NCBI GenBank assembly: GCA_947632625.1
Contig: CANRPZ010000001.1
Location: 1 to 41,726 of the forward strand
Reading direction: 5' to 3'
DNA: 41,726 bases
From: an uncultured Bacilli bacterium
Lineage (GTDB): Bacteria > Bacillota_I > Bacilli_A > RF39 > UBA660
Position numbers and translations under genes: made by a program
Shown: in pieces, positions 32,862-41,692 of the stretch
Position numbering within the stretch: the first letter of the stretch is position 1
Layout of the letters: each line of letters opens with the position of its first letter
Notes under the pieces: model-generated
Seen by the model: the letters and a program-made list of their open reading frames with translations, nothing else
Database searches by the model: none
What the model was told of the DNA's origin: nothing

Positions 32862-33812
32862 TTAATTTCCTTTCACATATTCATAAAGAGCTTCTGCTAA
32901 AATAGTTAAAGTATTATTAACCTCAATAATAGTATTGTATTGTCCCCCTACCTCAATTAAAATAGCATTGGGACTAATATTTTGATTATAAATTCCATTA
33001 ACTCCACTACCCCCTTTTAGTGAGATGCCCCTCGAAAGAGTTTTATAATGTTCATTTAAATAATCGTTTAAAAATTCGGCCATTTGCTGATTTTTTTCAT
33101 AATCAGGATGATCTTTTCCTATAACAAACAAAACTTTTGCATATTTTTTATTATTCATTTCCGTTGTGGTCACCTCATAAGACATTGAATCCCTATGCAA
33201 ATCAATAAAATAATTTAACGTTGGATTTTTTAAAATAGCATCCTCTAATAAAATTTTACTTGCTGCATAGGAGTAAGAATATTTCCAACTATGAATTCTT
33301 AAAAGTTCTGCTATATCATTCGTTTCTACCATAGATGGAACTCCCAAATCATTTAAGGATTCTCTTAAAATATACGAAGCCATTAATACACTTGGCGTTA
33401 TGTTATAGGAAGCATTATTACTTTTCTGATACCCTTCCGTTTGATGGGTATTGTAAATGTATACCTTCGGCTCTTTTACATCATTTGGATACGGATCTTC
33501 AATATAATCAGCTTCAATACCACTTACCTTATCACTAGGCTCCTCTTTTAAAGGTTCTATACCAAACGTATATTTAAGAAGAAAATTGGTACTATTTAAA
33601 TTTAAGATATCGTAAAACAAATTAGAACTTTTTTTTGTATTTAAATTATAATTCACAATAGAATTAATGACATATTCATTATCCAATTTTGCTAAAAATT
33701 TATTATATAAAAACCGAAAAACATAAAAAAAAGTAAGCAAAAATATCCCTACACTAAAAATAAGCTTATATTTCCATTTTAATTTTCTTTTTGTTTTTAT
33801 CCTTTTTTTCAT
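32862..33812 (-). CDS. spoIIP: Stage II sporulation protein P (amidase/endopeptidase)
   Basis: A 316-residue membrane-anchored peptidoglycan hydrolase that works with SpoIID and SpoIIM to drive engulfment of the forespore. An N-terminal membrane helix (about residues 16-34) is followed by the SpoIIP domain: YIYNTHQTEGY, then DLHRDSMS, the KDHPDYEKN segment, and ILIEVGGQYNT with the catalytic Glu. His and Glu of the site are present. Follows gpr, as in Bacillus. Together with gpr it is direct evidence that this lineage sporulates. Confidence 0.95.
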   Translation of the reverse strand: MKKRIKTKRKLKWKYKLIFSVGIFLLTFFYVFRFLYNKFLAKLDNEYVINSIVNYNLNTKKSSNLFYDILNLNSTNFLLKYTFGIEPLKEEPSDKVSGIEADYIEDPYPNDVKEPKVYIYNTHQTEGYQKSNNASYNITPSVLMASYILRESLNDLGVPSMVETNDIAELLRIHSWKYSYSYAASKILLEDAILKNPTLNYFIDLHRDSMSYEVTTTEMNNKKYAKVLFVIGKDHPDYEKNQQMAEFLNDYLNEHYKTLSRGISLKGGSGVNGIYNQNISPNAILIEVGGQYNTIIEVNNTLTILAEALYEYVKGN

Positions 33813-33872
33813 TTCTTATACTCCTTTAGATTAGTATAAAAAATAAAAATGAAAAATTATGTCAAAAAAAAT

Positions 33873-34610
33873 TTATTTTATAAATAAATGATGGATACTA
33901 CTAGAAATAATATTAGAAGAAGCATCAATGACCTCTTGAATCGTTGTTGTAGTATAATACGTTTTATTCTTTTTTAAAACACAAGGAACACCAATGGATA
34001 TTACAGGAATACGAAAAGTTTTTTTATTTATTTCTTTGGCAGAATTTAAAGCTACCCCTGGAATAATACCAGTATCATTAATTTCAATTGCTTGGTTTAA
34101 ATAGGAATTTTCTTTGGTTAATAAAGAATCAACCATTAAAATAATATCGGGTTTTAAATCCTTCACCACCATTTCAATTAATTTAAAGGAACTAATTCCC
34201 GTTTTTTCTATAACAGAGGGATTAAATAAAGCAATTTTAGGAATCGTTAAAAAGTCTTGGTATTGATTTGTAGCAATTAATTTATCGGTCGTATTGACTC
34301 CTAATGCATCCGCAAGCACATTTTTATTTCCTAAACCAACAACTAAAATCGTTCGACTTTTTTGATATTTCTTTAAAAAAGTTTTTAAAATTCGTTCGAC
34401 CTCTTTAGCTAAAAGATTTTGTTTTAATATTAAATTGTCGTAAGAAAAAGTAATGATAAAGTAATCACCCTCCTCTTTTTTTAATCGTTTTTTATTTTCT
34501 TTAGAAATGAAATAATGACTTGTTTTAAAAAAAGCGTTTTTTTTCTCTTCAACGATTGTTTTTGGTTCTATTTTTTCAACACCTACATCTAAAAAAAGAT
34601 TTTGCTTCAT
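33873..34610 (-). CDS. gpr: Germination protease GPR (short form)
   Basis: A 245-residue aspartic-like protease that degrades small acid-soluble spore proteins at germination. Core motifs: VVGLGNKNVLADALG, PDIILMVDSLLTKE, and NDTGIIPG followed by PVISIGVPCV. Both likely catalytic aspartates are retained. LDVGVEK at residues 7-13 matches the autoprocessing and SASP-cleavage pattern (TDLAVE in Bacillus). It is about 120 residues shorter than Bacillus GPR and lacks the C-terminal part. No stop or frameshift scar is seen, so the short form seems native. Confidence 0.93.
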   Translation of the reverse strand: MKQNLFLDVGVEKIEPKTIVEEKKNAFFKTSHYFISKENKKRLKKEEGDYFIITFSYDNLILKQNLLAKEVERILKTFLKKYQKSRTILVVGLGNKNVLADALGVNTTDKLIATNQYQDFLTIPKIALFNPSVIEKTGISSFKLIEMVVKDLKPDIILMVDSLLTKENSYLNQAIEINDTGIIPGVALNSAKEINKKTFRIPVISIGVPCVLKKNKTYYTTTTIQEVIDASSNIISSSIHHLFIK

Positions 34611-34674
34611 ACTAAAATCACCTATTTTTATTATGAAAATATTTTTTTATTTCATTACATAGAATATATAAAAC

Positions 34675-34703
34675 TTGCAAAATAGTTATTCTTTTGATAG
34701 AAT
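34675..34703 (+). promoter_or_regulatory. Sigma-A-type promoter of rpsT
   Basis: TTGCAA (34675-34680) and TAGAAT (34698-34703) separated by 17 bp, about 30 bp before the rpsT start. Identical hexamers and spacing precede the valine T-box leader. Confidence 0.7.
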
Positions 34704-34733
34704 TGTTAATGAATTTAGGGAAAGGAGATTTTT

Positions 34734-34997
34734 ATGCCTAATATTAAAAGTTCAAAAAAAGCTGTAAAAGTAATTGCGAAGAAAACCGAAAATAATCATG
34801 AACTTAAAGCCAAAGTTAAAAATTTAATTAAAAATACAGATATTGCAATTAAGGCTGGGGATAAAGAAAAAGCATCTTCTTTATATGAAGAGGTTAAAAA
34901 ATCTATCGATCATGCTGTAAGTAAAGGTTTTATTAAATTAAATACGGCAGCTAGACAAAAATCTAGATTAGCAAATAAAATTAAAGAAATGAAGTAA
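34734..34997 (+). CDS. rpsT: 30S ribosomal protein S20
   Basis: An 87-residue, lysine-rich, helical protein with the S20 pattern: IKSSKKAVKVIAKKTENNHEL, a middle helix pair, and GFIKLNTAARQKSRLANKIK. GGAGA precedes the ATG. It diverges from gpr, the same order as in Bacillus, and has its own promoter and terminator. Confidence 0.97.
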   Translation: MPNIKSSKKAVKVIAKKTENNHELKAKVKNLIKNTDIAIKAGDKEKASSLYEEVKKSIDHAVSKGFIKLNTAARQKSRLANKIKEMK

Positions 34998-35022
34998 TCT
35001 ATTCTTGAGTGCTTCATTTTTT
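34988..35022 (+). terminator. Intrinsic terminator after rpsT
   Basis: AATGAAG and CTTCATT form the stem and are followed by TTTT. The 5' arm overlaps the last rpsT codons. Confidence 0.7.
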
Positions 35023-35048
35023 AATGTTAAAATGAATATGGTGATTCT

Positions 35049-36020
35049 ATGCAAATAATTAAAAAAGGAATTCCTATTTTTTGTATTCTTTTTATTGGTC
35101 TTGTTATCTTAAATGTCAATCAAATTTCGGATTCAATAGCTAGAGCTTTAGAAAAAAATCCTAAAGTTTTTGTAGAAGAAGGTAATGAATATAAAAAAGA
35201 GGATGATTTTATTTACGTTCAAAATACAAAAGATTTTGTCCCCTTAAGTTATAATGATTTATTAAATATTTACTATACTATTTTAAATAATGGCTATGAA
35301 AATTTTACGTTTTATTGTCCAAGTGAATATAAAGATTGTACAAAAGATGTAGCAGACATTAGTAACAATCCCGAAACTTTATCTTATATTAGCAATTTTG
35401 TTCATCCTTTTAATAGCTTTACGGATGATCCAAATAAACCAACAACCACCGAAATTTATGAATCAGGGGAAATAAATATTACGGTGCACTATTTATATAC
35501 GGAAGAAGAAAAGAAAGTATTAAACCAAAAAGTGGATGAAATTTTAAAAGAAACAACACATGATAACTGGACAGAAGCAGAAAATATAAAAGCAATACAT
35601 GACTATATTATTAATCATACAAAATATGATACAGATAATTTATATCCAAATGATAATAACAAAGCAACCGGACCACTTTTATATGGATATGCAACTTGTA
35701 GTGGATACACAGATGCCATGGCACTGTTTTTAGAAAAAATGGGAATCAAAAATTTTAAAGTCGCTACAAAATTTATTAGTGAAGATACCTCTGGACATAT
35801 TTGGAATGCCGTTTTTGTAAATAATCGTTGGGTTCATTTAGATTTAACTTGGGACGATCCAGTCGATACCTCAAAAGACCAAAACGATCGCATTGATTAT
35901 TTGGAATACAATTATTTTTTAATCACAAGTGAACAATTAGAAAAAAAAGATAAAGACGGCGATGTCGTAATAAAGGATCACTTATTTAGCCAACGAATTT
36001 ATCCAGAATTAAAAAAATAA
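35049..36020 (+). CDS. Secreted transglutaminase-like protein
   Basis: A 323-residue protein with an N-terminal signal or anchor (about residues 6-25) and a transglutaminase-core domain: Cys217 in YATCSGYTDAM, His250 in SGHIWNAV, Asp265 in HLDLTWDD. Such domains in Bacillota can be proteases or cross-linking enzymes acting on the envelope. It ends a few bases before the convergent miaA end. The substrate is unknown. Confidence 0.85.
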   Translation: MQIIKKGIPIFCILFIGLVILNVNQISDSIARALEKNPKVFVEEGNEYKKEDDFIYVQNTKDFVPLSYNDLLNIYYTILNNGYENFTFYCPSEYKDCTKDVADISNNPETLSYISNFVHPFNSFTDDPNKPTTTEIYESGEINITVHYLYTEEEKKVLNQKVDEILKETTHDNWTEAENIKAIHDYIINHTKYDTDNLYPNDNNKATGPLLYGYATCSGYTDAMALFLEKMGIKNFKVATKFISEDTSGHIWNAVFVNNRWVHLDLTWDDPVDTSKDQNDRIDYLEYNYFLITSEQLEKKDKDGDVVIKDHLFSQRIYPELKK

Positions 36021-36024
36021 TGTT

Positions 36025-36909
36025 TTACACATTACTTTTTTTTTGCAAATCAATATACTCTTCTACCTCTTTTATCGTTTTATCAAAATGTTCGTAATCT
36101 ACAGAAAACCATTGCACATTCATTTGATTCTTAAACCACGTATATTGTCTTTTAGCATATTTTCGAGAATTTTTTTGGCATTCTAAAATTACCTCTTCTA
36201 AAGTTTTTTCTCCATCAAAATACGAATAAAATTCTTTATAACCAATTCCTGTCATTAAAGGCTTTGTTTTTAATTTTGCATCATAAAAAGGCTTTATTTC
36301 TGCTATTAAAGGATCTACCATCTTTAAAAAACGTTCATTAATTTTTTGATACAAAATATCTCGATTGGTTGTAAGTCCAATAAATAAAGTATCCGGATAC
36401 AATAAATCATTTTTATTATTTGAAAATTCATCTTGATTTTCTAATTTTTGTAAAATGCGGATTAATCTTTTACGATTTTTTTGATCATACTGTAAATCTT
36501 TGTGATAAGCTTCTATTTTCTCTACAAGTTCTTCATTTGTAAGTGCATCATAATTCTTTTTAATTTTTTCTTCACTAAATTTATAATCATACAAAGCAGC
36601 TTTCAAATATAACCCTGTTCCTCCAACAAAAATAGGAACTTTACCTTTTGCTTTTATTTCCGCAATTTTTTTTCTGGCATCCTTTTGATAATCGTAGACG
36701 GTATACTCTTCCCAAACCTTTTTAATACTTAATAAGTGATGCACAACCCCTTCCATTTCTTCTTGGGTTACTTTAGCTGTTCCAATATCCAGTCCTTCAT
36801 AAATTTGCATAGAATCAGCATTAATGATCTCCCCATTATAAAGATGAGCAAGTGCAATACTTAATTTTGTTTTCCCAACTCCGGTTGGCCCAACAACTGC
36901 TAGAATCAA
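36025..36909 (-). CDS. miaA: tRNA dimethylallyltransferase (MiaA)
   Basis: A 294-residue enzyme that adds dimethylallyl to A37 of tRNAs reading UNN codons. P-loop VVGPTGVGKTKLS, then INADSMQIYEGLDIGTAK, HHLLSI, and VGGTGLYLKA. Full length. I start at a TTG (36907-36909), with AGGTGA upstream, giving MILAVVGPTG; the slightly longer GTG frame would use the ribosome site as codons. It follows the unknown coiled-coil gene by a few bases. Confidence 0.95.
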   Translation of the reverse strand: MILAVVGPTGVGKTKLSIALAHLYNGEIINADSMQIYEGLDIGTAKVTQEEMEGVVHHLLSIKKVWEEYTVYDYQKDARKKIAEIKAKGKVPIFVGGTGLYLKAALYDYKFSEEKIKKNYDALTNEELVEKIEAYHKDLQYDQKNRKRLIRILQKLENQDEFSNNKNDLLYPDTLFIGLTTNRDILYQKINERFLKMVDPLIAEIKPFYDAKLKTKPLMTGIGYKEFYSYFDGEKTLEEVILECQKNSRKYAKRQYTWFKNQMNVQWFSVDYEHFDKTIKEVEEYIDLQKKSNV

Positions 36910-36918
36910 AAAAATCAC

Positions 36919-37596
36919 CTACTTTTTTAAACTTCTTGTTTGTTCTTCAACATAATCTTCATAAATTTCAGCATCTATGCCATTTTGGTATAATTCTTTT
37001 TTAAATTCTTCTGTTAAAGGCATATGATAAAACTTTTTCATTCTTTTTTGATAATAATTCAATTTTTCTTTACATTCAGCTAATTTTCTTCTCATTGAAA
37101 TAGTATCAATATCTATTAAATTAGGAGAATCTTTTTGATTTACCAAAACCTCCAAATCTTTCAATTCTTGTAAATAATTTTTTTCACTTTCTAAATTTTG
37201 TTCAAAAAAGAAATTTTGCATTTTCATATTTTTTATTTGCTTTTTCTCATTTAAATAATTGAATAAGCCTCCTAAAAACAAAGAAAATCCAATTATACTA
37301 CTAGAAAATAAGGAAAAAACCATAACAAAATCTTTTGTAATTGATCCATTAAGTAAAAGGAAACAAACTACAAGAAAGAAAGGCAAACTACTGAAAATCC
37401 ATTTTTTATCAACCCCTAAATTTTCGGTTTCTTTATCTATTTGAACTTTATTTTTTTCTATTTCCTCTTCGATAAGTTCAATTTTATTTTCTTGTTTTAA
37501 AACCTCTTCTAAATTATCTGTAAGTGGTCTTGTTGTTAAACCTTTATTACTAAAAACACGAGCGCAATTATCAACAACTACATATTTTATATTCAT
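36919..37596 (-). CDS. Membrane protein with flanking coiled coils, unknown
   Basis: A 225-residue protein: a short N-terminal region, a charged coiled coil (LEEVLKQENKIELIEEEIEKN), two closely spaced membrane segments (about residues 68-88 and 92-112), then a second long coiled coil to the end. Both ends should be in the cytoplasm. GGGGAGG precedes the ATG. Probably co-transcribed with miaA. I recognise no family. Confidence 0.7.
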   Translation of the reverse strand: MNIKYVVVDNCARVFSNKGLTTRPLTDNLEEVLKQENKIELIEEEIEKNKVQIDKETENLGVDKKWIFSSLPFFLVVCFLLLNGSITKDFVMVFSLFSSSIIGFSLFLGGLFNYLNEKKQIKNMKMQNFFFEQNLESEKNYLQELKDLEVLVNQKDSPNLIDIDTISMRRKLAECKEKLNYYQKRMKKFYHMPLTEEFKKELYQNGIDAEIYEDYVEEQTRSLKK

Positions 37597-37677
37597 AAAA
37601 ACCTCCCCTAAAATTTACTATCTTTTGTTTATATTACCCTTTTCGAATTTATTATAGCAAATATATCGGGGTTATGC

Positions 37678-37683
37678 TATAAT
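37678..37683 (+). promoter_or_regulatory. Extended -10 of the mscL promoter
   Basis: TGC directly before TATAAT makes an extended -10, just upstream of the mscL ribosome site. The -35 is poor (TAGCAA at 17 bp), as is usual with extended -10 promoters. Confidence 0.55.
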
Positions 37684-37702
37684 TTTTTTGGAGGTATTTA
37701 TA

Positions 37703-38092
37703 ATGATAAAGGAATTTAAGGAATTTATTTCACGTGGCAACGTTGTTGATTTAGCTGTCGGTGTTATTATCGGAGGTGCTTTTAGTACAATCGTTTCTAG
37801 TTTAGTTGATGATATTTTAATGCCTATCATTGGAATGATTCTTGGTGGTATTAATTTTAGTGGTTTATCAATTACTCTTGGAAATGCCCATATTATGTAT
37901 GGAGCGTTTATTCAAAATGTTATTGATTTTCTAATTGTTGCCTTTTGTGTTTTCCTATTTGTTAAATTCGTAAATGAATTATCTAAAATAGGACATCGTA
38001 ACAAAAAAGAAGAAAAAGCTGAAGTTGTAGAAACAGAACTTTCCATTTTAAAAGAAATACGTGACGAATTAAAAGTTAAAAAGGCTAAATAA
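37703..38092 (+). CDS. mscL: Large-conductance mechanosensitive channel
   Basis: A 129-residue channel opened by membrane tension in osmotic downshock. It shows the family start (MIKEFKEFISRGNVVDLAVGVIIGGAFSTIVSSLVDDILMP), the two membrane helices and the charged cytoplasmic end. The ATG at 37703 follows GGAGG by eight bases. A terminator follows at once, so it is monocistronic. Confidence 0.97.
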   Translation: MIKEFKEFISRGNVVDLAVGVIIGGAFSTIVSSLVDDILMPIIGMILGGINFSGLSITLGNAHIMYGAFIQNVIDFLIVAFCVFLFVKFVNELSKIGHRNKKEEKAEVVETELSILKEIRDELKVKKAK

Positions 38093-38104
38093 AGGCCTTT
38101 TTTT
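38078..38104 (+). terminator. Intrinsic terminator after mscL
   Basis: AAAAAGGC, a 9-base loop containing the stop, and GCCTTTTT followed by more T. Confidence 0.85.
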
Positions 38105-38138
38105 ACTTTAAAAATAGAAAATAGAATGAGGAATTTAT

Positions 38139-39539
38139 ATGTATGATGTTGTAATTGTAGGTGCTGGTCCTGCTGGATTATTCGCCTCTTATGAACTAGC
38201 GATGAAAAGCCATTTAAAAATTTTATTAATTGATAAGGGAAGATACGCAAGCACTAGATCTTGTCCAATGAAAAAAACAGGCGAATGTCATAATTGCCCT
38301 ACTTGTGCTATCCTATCTGGATTTGGCGGGGCAGGAACCTTTTCAGATGGAAAACTTAATTTTATTCCCAAACTTGGAAAATCAAATTTATTTAAATATC
38401 TAGAACAAAGTGAAGCTTACCAGCTAATTGATGATACAGAAGCTATATTTAATAAATTTGGAATGGATTCTGAAATCTATCCTAAAGATATAGAGGAGGC
38501 CAAAATTTGGGAAGAAAAAATTGCTCGCGTGGGAGCAAATTTATTAATTATTAAACAAAAACATTTAGGAAGCGATAAACTACCGGAATATATTACGAAT
38601 TTTACTGAATTTTTAAAAGAGAAAAACGTAGATATGCTTGAAAATACCGAGGTTTTAGATGTAGATGTAAATGAAAAAGATGGAACTTACCATATAGTTT
38701 ATAAAGAAAAAAAGGAGCAAAAACAAATTGATGCCAAATATGTAATAATTGCTCCAGGTAGAACAGGTGCCAAATGGATGCAAGAACTCGCCGATAAATA
38801 CCAAATTTCATATACATCGCAAAGTATTGAAATTGGTGTAAGAGTTGAGGTAAGAAAAGAAATTCTTTCGACCATCACAGATGTGATTTATGACCCTACC
38901 ATATTTATAAAAACCAAGACCTACAATGACGAAATTAGAACCTTTTGTACTAATCCAGGTGGTTATGTTACTAAAGAAAATTATAATGGTTATATTTGTG
39001 TCAATGGACATGCTCTAAAAGACATAAAATCTCAAAATTCTAATTTTGCTTTTATATCTAAAGTCAACTTAACAGAACCGGTTACGAATACAAGAGAATA
39101 TGGTGAATGCATTGCCAAAATTGCTAATACTTTAGGAGCAGGAAAACCTATTGTTCAAACCCTTAGAGATTTAAGAATGGGAAGAAGAAGCAATATGGAA
39201 CGCATCAAAAAAGGATTTATTGAACCAACCTTAAAAGATGTTGTAGCAGGAGATTTAGCGCTAGTTCTGCCCCATCGTATAATTAAAAATATTATTGAAG
39301 GTTTAGATACTCTAAATGAAATTATTCCAGGCGTTAGTAATGGTGAAACTCTTCTCTATGGACCAGAAATTAAATTCTTTAGTAATGAAATTGAAACCGA
39401 TAATCATATGAAATTAAAAAATCATAATATCTATTTTATTGGAGATGGAGCTGGTAAAGCAGGTAATATCGTAACCGCCGCCGCAACGGGTTTAATTGCT
39501 GCTCGAGATATACTAAAGAATAACCAAGAAAGGAAATGA
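38139..39539 (+). CDS. FAD-dependent dehydrogenase (COG2509 type)
   Basis: A 466-residue flavoprotein. The FAD-binding site is VVIVGAGPAGLF (residues 4-15), followed by the cysteine-rich CPMKKTGECHNCPTC (near 44-58), a GFGGAGTFSDGKL segment, and a C-terminal FAD contact IYFIGDGAGKAGNI. The cysteine cluster could bind a metal or cofactor. This pattern matches the uncharacterised COG2509 dehydrogenases common in anaerobic Bacillota. The reaction is unknown. Confidence 0.88.
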   Translation: MYDVVIVGAGPAGLFASYELAMKSHLKILLIDKGRYASTRSCPMKKTGECHNCPTCAILSGFGGAGTFSDGKLNFIPKLGKSNLFKYLEQSEAYQLIDDTEAIFNKFGMDSEIYPKDIEEAKIWEEKIARVGANLLIIKQKHLGSDKLPEYITNFTEFLKEKNVDMLENTEVLDVDVNEKDGTYHIVYKEKKEQKQIDAKYVIIAPGRTGAKWMQELADKYQISYTSQSIEIGVRVEVRKEILSTITDVIYDPTIFIKTKTYNDEIRTFCTNPGGYVTKENYNGYICVNGHALKDIKSQNSNFAFISKVNLTEPVTNTREYGECIAKIANTLGAGKPIVQTLRDLRMGRRSNMERIKKGFIEPTLKDVVAGDLALVLPHRIIKNIIEGLDTLNEIIPGVSNGETLLYGPEIKFFSNEIETDNHMKLKNHNIYFIGDGAGKAGNIVTAAATGLIAARDILKNNQERK

Positions 39540-39562
39540 AAATTTTCTTTTTTTATTCCTTC

Positions 39563-39588
39563 TTTTAGAAAACGTTATTTTAGAAAAC
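39563..39588 (+). repeat. Direct repeat TTTTAGAAAAC, two copies
   Basis: Two copies of TTTTAGAAAAC three bases apart in the gap before the PF06541 gene. They are upstream of that gene's promoter and could be an operator, or chance in AT-rich DNA. Confidence 0.4.
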
Positions 39589-39601
39589 AGAGTATGAGTC
39601 A

Positions 39602-39630
39602 TTTTCTTTTCACATTGCATTTGATATAAT
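39602..39630 (+). promoter_or_regulatory. Possible promoter of the PF06541-ugtP-like operon
   Basis: TATAAT (39625-39630) with a weak TTTTCT at 17 bp upstream. It lies just before the membrane protein gene; only the -10 is convincing. Confidence 0.45.
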
Positions 39631-39645
39631 ATAGAAAGTGGTAGT

Positions 39646-40293
39646 ATGAATAAGAAGTTAAGTATTCAAGATTTATTTTATATTTTTGTTATAAGTTCCA
39701 TTTTAGGTTGGTTTGTAGAACTTATATTTCTTTATATTCGTAAAGGAATATTTGTGAATCATTCTTCTTTAGTCTTGGGTCCTTTTTGCTTTGCCTATGG
39801 TTTCGGTGGTGCTCTTCTTACTCTACTTTTATATCGTTATGAAAAGCAAAATATTTTTTATATTTTCATCTTATCCTTTATAAGTGGAACGATTCTAGAA
39901 TATATTATGAGTTTTGGAATGGAACTCGTTATGGGGTTTTGTGCCTGGGATTATTCAAACCTTCCTTTAAATATCAATGGACGTGTTTGTCTTTTATATA
40001 GTTTATTTTGGGGTTTTTTAGGAATTTTTTGGATAAAAATCATCTATCCTTTGTTTAATAAGCTGAATCAAAGGCTTCATAATAAATGGGGAAAAATTGG
40101 TATGCTTCTTTTAAGTATCTTTTTAATTATTGATACCCTATTAACGATTAGTGCCTTTATAAGAGTAAAACAAAATTTAAAAGGAATCCCTCCTAAAAAT
40201 CAATATGAAATTTTTTTAGACAATCATTTTGGTTTTAACTATTTAGATAATATGTATAGTCGATTAGAAAAAATCAAGGAGGATGCCCAATGA
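39646..40293 (+). CDS. PF06541-type membrane protein (putative ABC transporter type IV)
   Basis: A 215-residue membrane protein with about five segments. The pattern SILGWFVELIFLYIRKG, HSSLVLGPFCFAYGFG and GFCAWDYSNLPLNINGRVCL is typical of the PF06541 family, widespread in Bacillota and of uncertain function. It overlaps the glycosyltransferase start (ATGA type) and is translationally coupled to it, so a role with glycolipids is possible. Confidence 0.82.
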   Translation: MNKKLSIQDLFYIFVISSILGWFVELIFLYIRKGIFVNHSSLVLGPFCFAYGFGGALLTLLLYRYEKQNIFYIFILSFISGTILEYIMSFGMELVMGFCAWDYSNLPLNINGRVCLLYSLFWGFLGIFWIKIIYPLFNKLNQRLHNKWGKIGMLLLSIFLIIDTLLTISAFIRVKQNLKGIPPKNQYEIFLDNHFGFNYLDNMYSRLEKIKEDAQ

Positions 40294-41378
40294 AAATTTT
40301 AGTTCTTAGTTGTTCTACAGGTGGTGGACACAATAGTGCTGCAAAAAACATCATTCAATATTTAAATAACCATCAGATAGAAACGGACTTTCAAGACTAT
40401 CTTGCTCTTTTTGATAAGAAAAAGAAAAAGATTATTGAACAATTTTACTACAAATCTTTACTAGGAAATGGTAGATTATTTGAAGGAATTTATAAATTAG
40501 GAGAACTTTATAATAAAACAAATCTTACCTCCCCAGTTTACTTATTAAACAAATATGGAAAAGAAAAAGTAAAAGAAAAAATTGAAAAAAGAGGATACGA
40601 TCTATGCCTTTGTACCCATTTATACCCTGCGCTTGCCCTTACCGCCTTAAAAAAAGAACAAGAGATTCATTTTCTTTATGTTGCTACCGATTATAAATGT
40701 ATTCCTTTTACAAACGAAATAAATGCCGATTATTATGTTATTCCAAATAAAGATTTAGAAAATGATTATTTAAAAATGGGGATAAAAAAAGAAAAACTCC
40801 TTCCCTTTGGTATTCCTGTTGAAAAACCTACCTTTAATAAAAATGAATTATGGACCAAATTAAATATAATGTATCCCAAAAATATTTTAGTCATGAGTGG
40901 TTCTATGGGATTTGGCCCTATTACAAAATTAATAAAAGAACTATTAAAAAAGATGGATACTAATACAGGACTAATTGTTATCTGTGGCCATAATCAAAAA
41001 TTGTATAAAAAACTAAAAAATATAAAAGATACACGTTTAAAAGTATTGGGTTATAGTAAAAATGTTTTAGAATATATTTTTGTGTGTAATCTTGTTTTAA
41101 CCAAACCAGGAGGTTTAACCACCACCGAAATCTCTGTTTTAAATAAACCTTTTATTCATATATTCCCTATTCCTGGTGTTGAAACGTATAATGCAAAATA
41201 TTTTCAAGAAAACCATTTAGCTTTATTAGAAACCAATAAAAAAAGAATTGCATCTACAACTCTTTTACTTTTAGAAGATAAAAGTTTACAAGAAACTCTT
41301 TCCAAAAACTTACAAGAAAAAATACCTGCTAATTCTTTAAAACAATTACATGACTTTATTTTAAAAAATTTTCTATAA
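40290..41378 (+). CDS. UgtP/MGDG-synthase-like glycosyltransferase
   Basis: A 362-residue family-28-type glycosyltransferase. The N-terminal domain begins LVLSCSTGGGHNSAAKNI, a hallmark of diacylglycerol glucosyl- or galactosyltransferases; the C-terminal domain has MSGSMGFGPI and the sugar-nucleotide site TKPGGLTTTEISV. It should add hexose to diacylglycerol at the inner membrane face, giving glycolipid for the membrane or lipoteichoic acid anchor. Number of sugars added cannot be told. Confidence 0.88.
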   Translation: MKILVLSCSTGGGHNSAAKNIIQYLNNHQIETDFQDYLALFDKKKKKIIEQFYYKSLLGNGRLFEGIYKLGELYNKTNLTSPVYLLNKYGKEKVKEKIEKRGYDLCLCTHLYPALALTALKKEQEIHFLYVATDYKCIPFTNEINADYYVIPNKDLENDYLKMGIKKEKLLPFGIPVEKPTFNKNELWTKLNIMYPKNILVMSGSMGFGPITKLIKELLKKMDTNTGLIVICGHNQKLYKKLKNIKDTRLKVLGYSKNVLEYIFVCNLVLTKPGGLTTTEISVLNKPFIHIFPIPGVETYNAKYFQENHLALLETNKKRIASTTLLLLEDKSLQETLSKNLQEKIPANSLKQLHDFILKNFL

Positions 41379-41418
41379 AAAATTTTAGTAAATACATCAG
41401 ATTTAAAAAGCATTATCA

Positions 41419-41631
41419 TTATTTTTTCTTATAGCGATTATTATCCCTCTTATAAAGTTTTTCTAATTTTCGTTCATGGGCTTTTGCTAAAGAAATATGT
41501 TGATCATTTACAATACAAATAATAGTAAATAACAGATCAGCAAGTTCATCTTCTAAATCTTTCAAAGTTTCTCCGTCTTTTTTCTTTTTATCGCCATATA
41601 AATAATTCATTACTCTAGGTATAAAGAACGA
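41419..41631 (-). pseudogene. MazG-like nucleotide pyrophosphohydrolase, 5'-truncated
   Basis: The C-terminal part of a MazG-like gene. GDKKKKDGETLKDLEDELADLLFTIICI includes the second acidic helix (ExxD), followed by KAHERKLEKLYKRDNNR. The frame continues upstream of the first ATG (41610) as IPRV, matching the family, and then meets a TAG at 41632-41634. The first acidic helix (EExxE) and about 40 residues are missing, so the piece cannot be active. No ribosome site precedes the ATG. The break coincides with the start of unrelated sequence to its right. Confidence 0.65.
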
Positions 41632-41692
41632 CTATTTAGTATAATTTTTGTAGGGAATATTAGTTGTTGAGTGTCTACCAAATCTCTTATAG

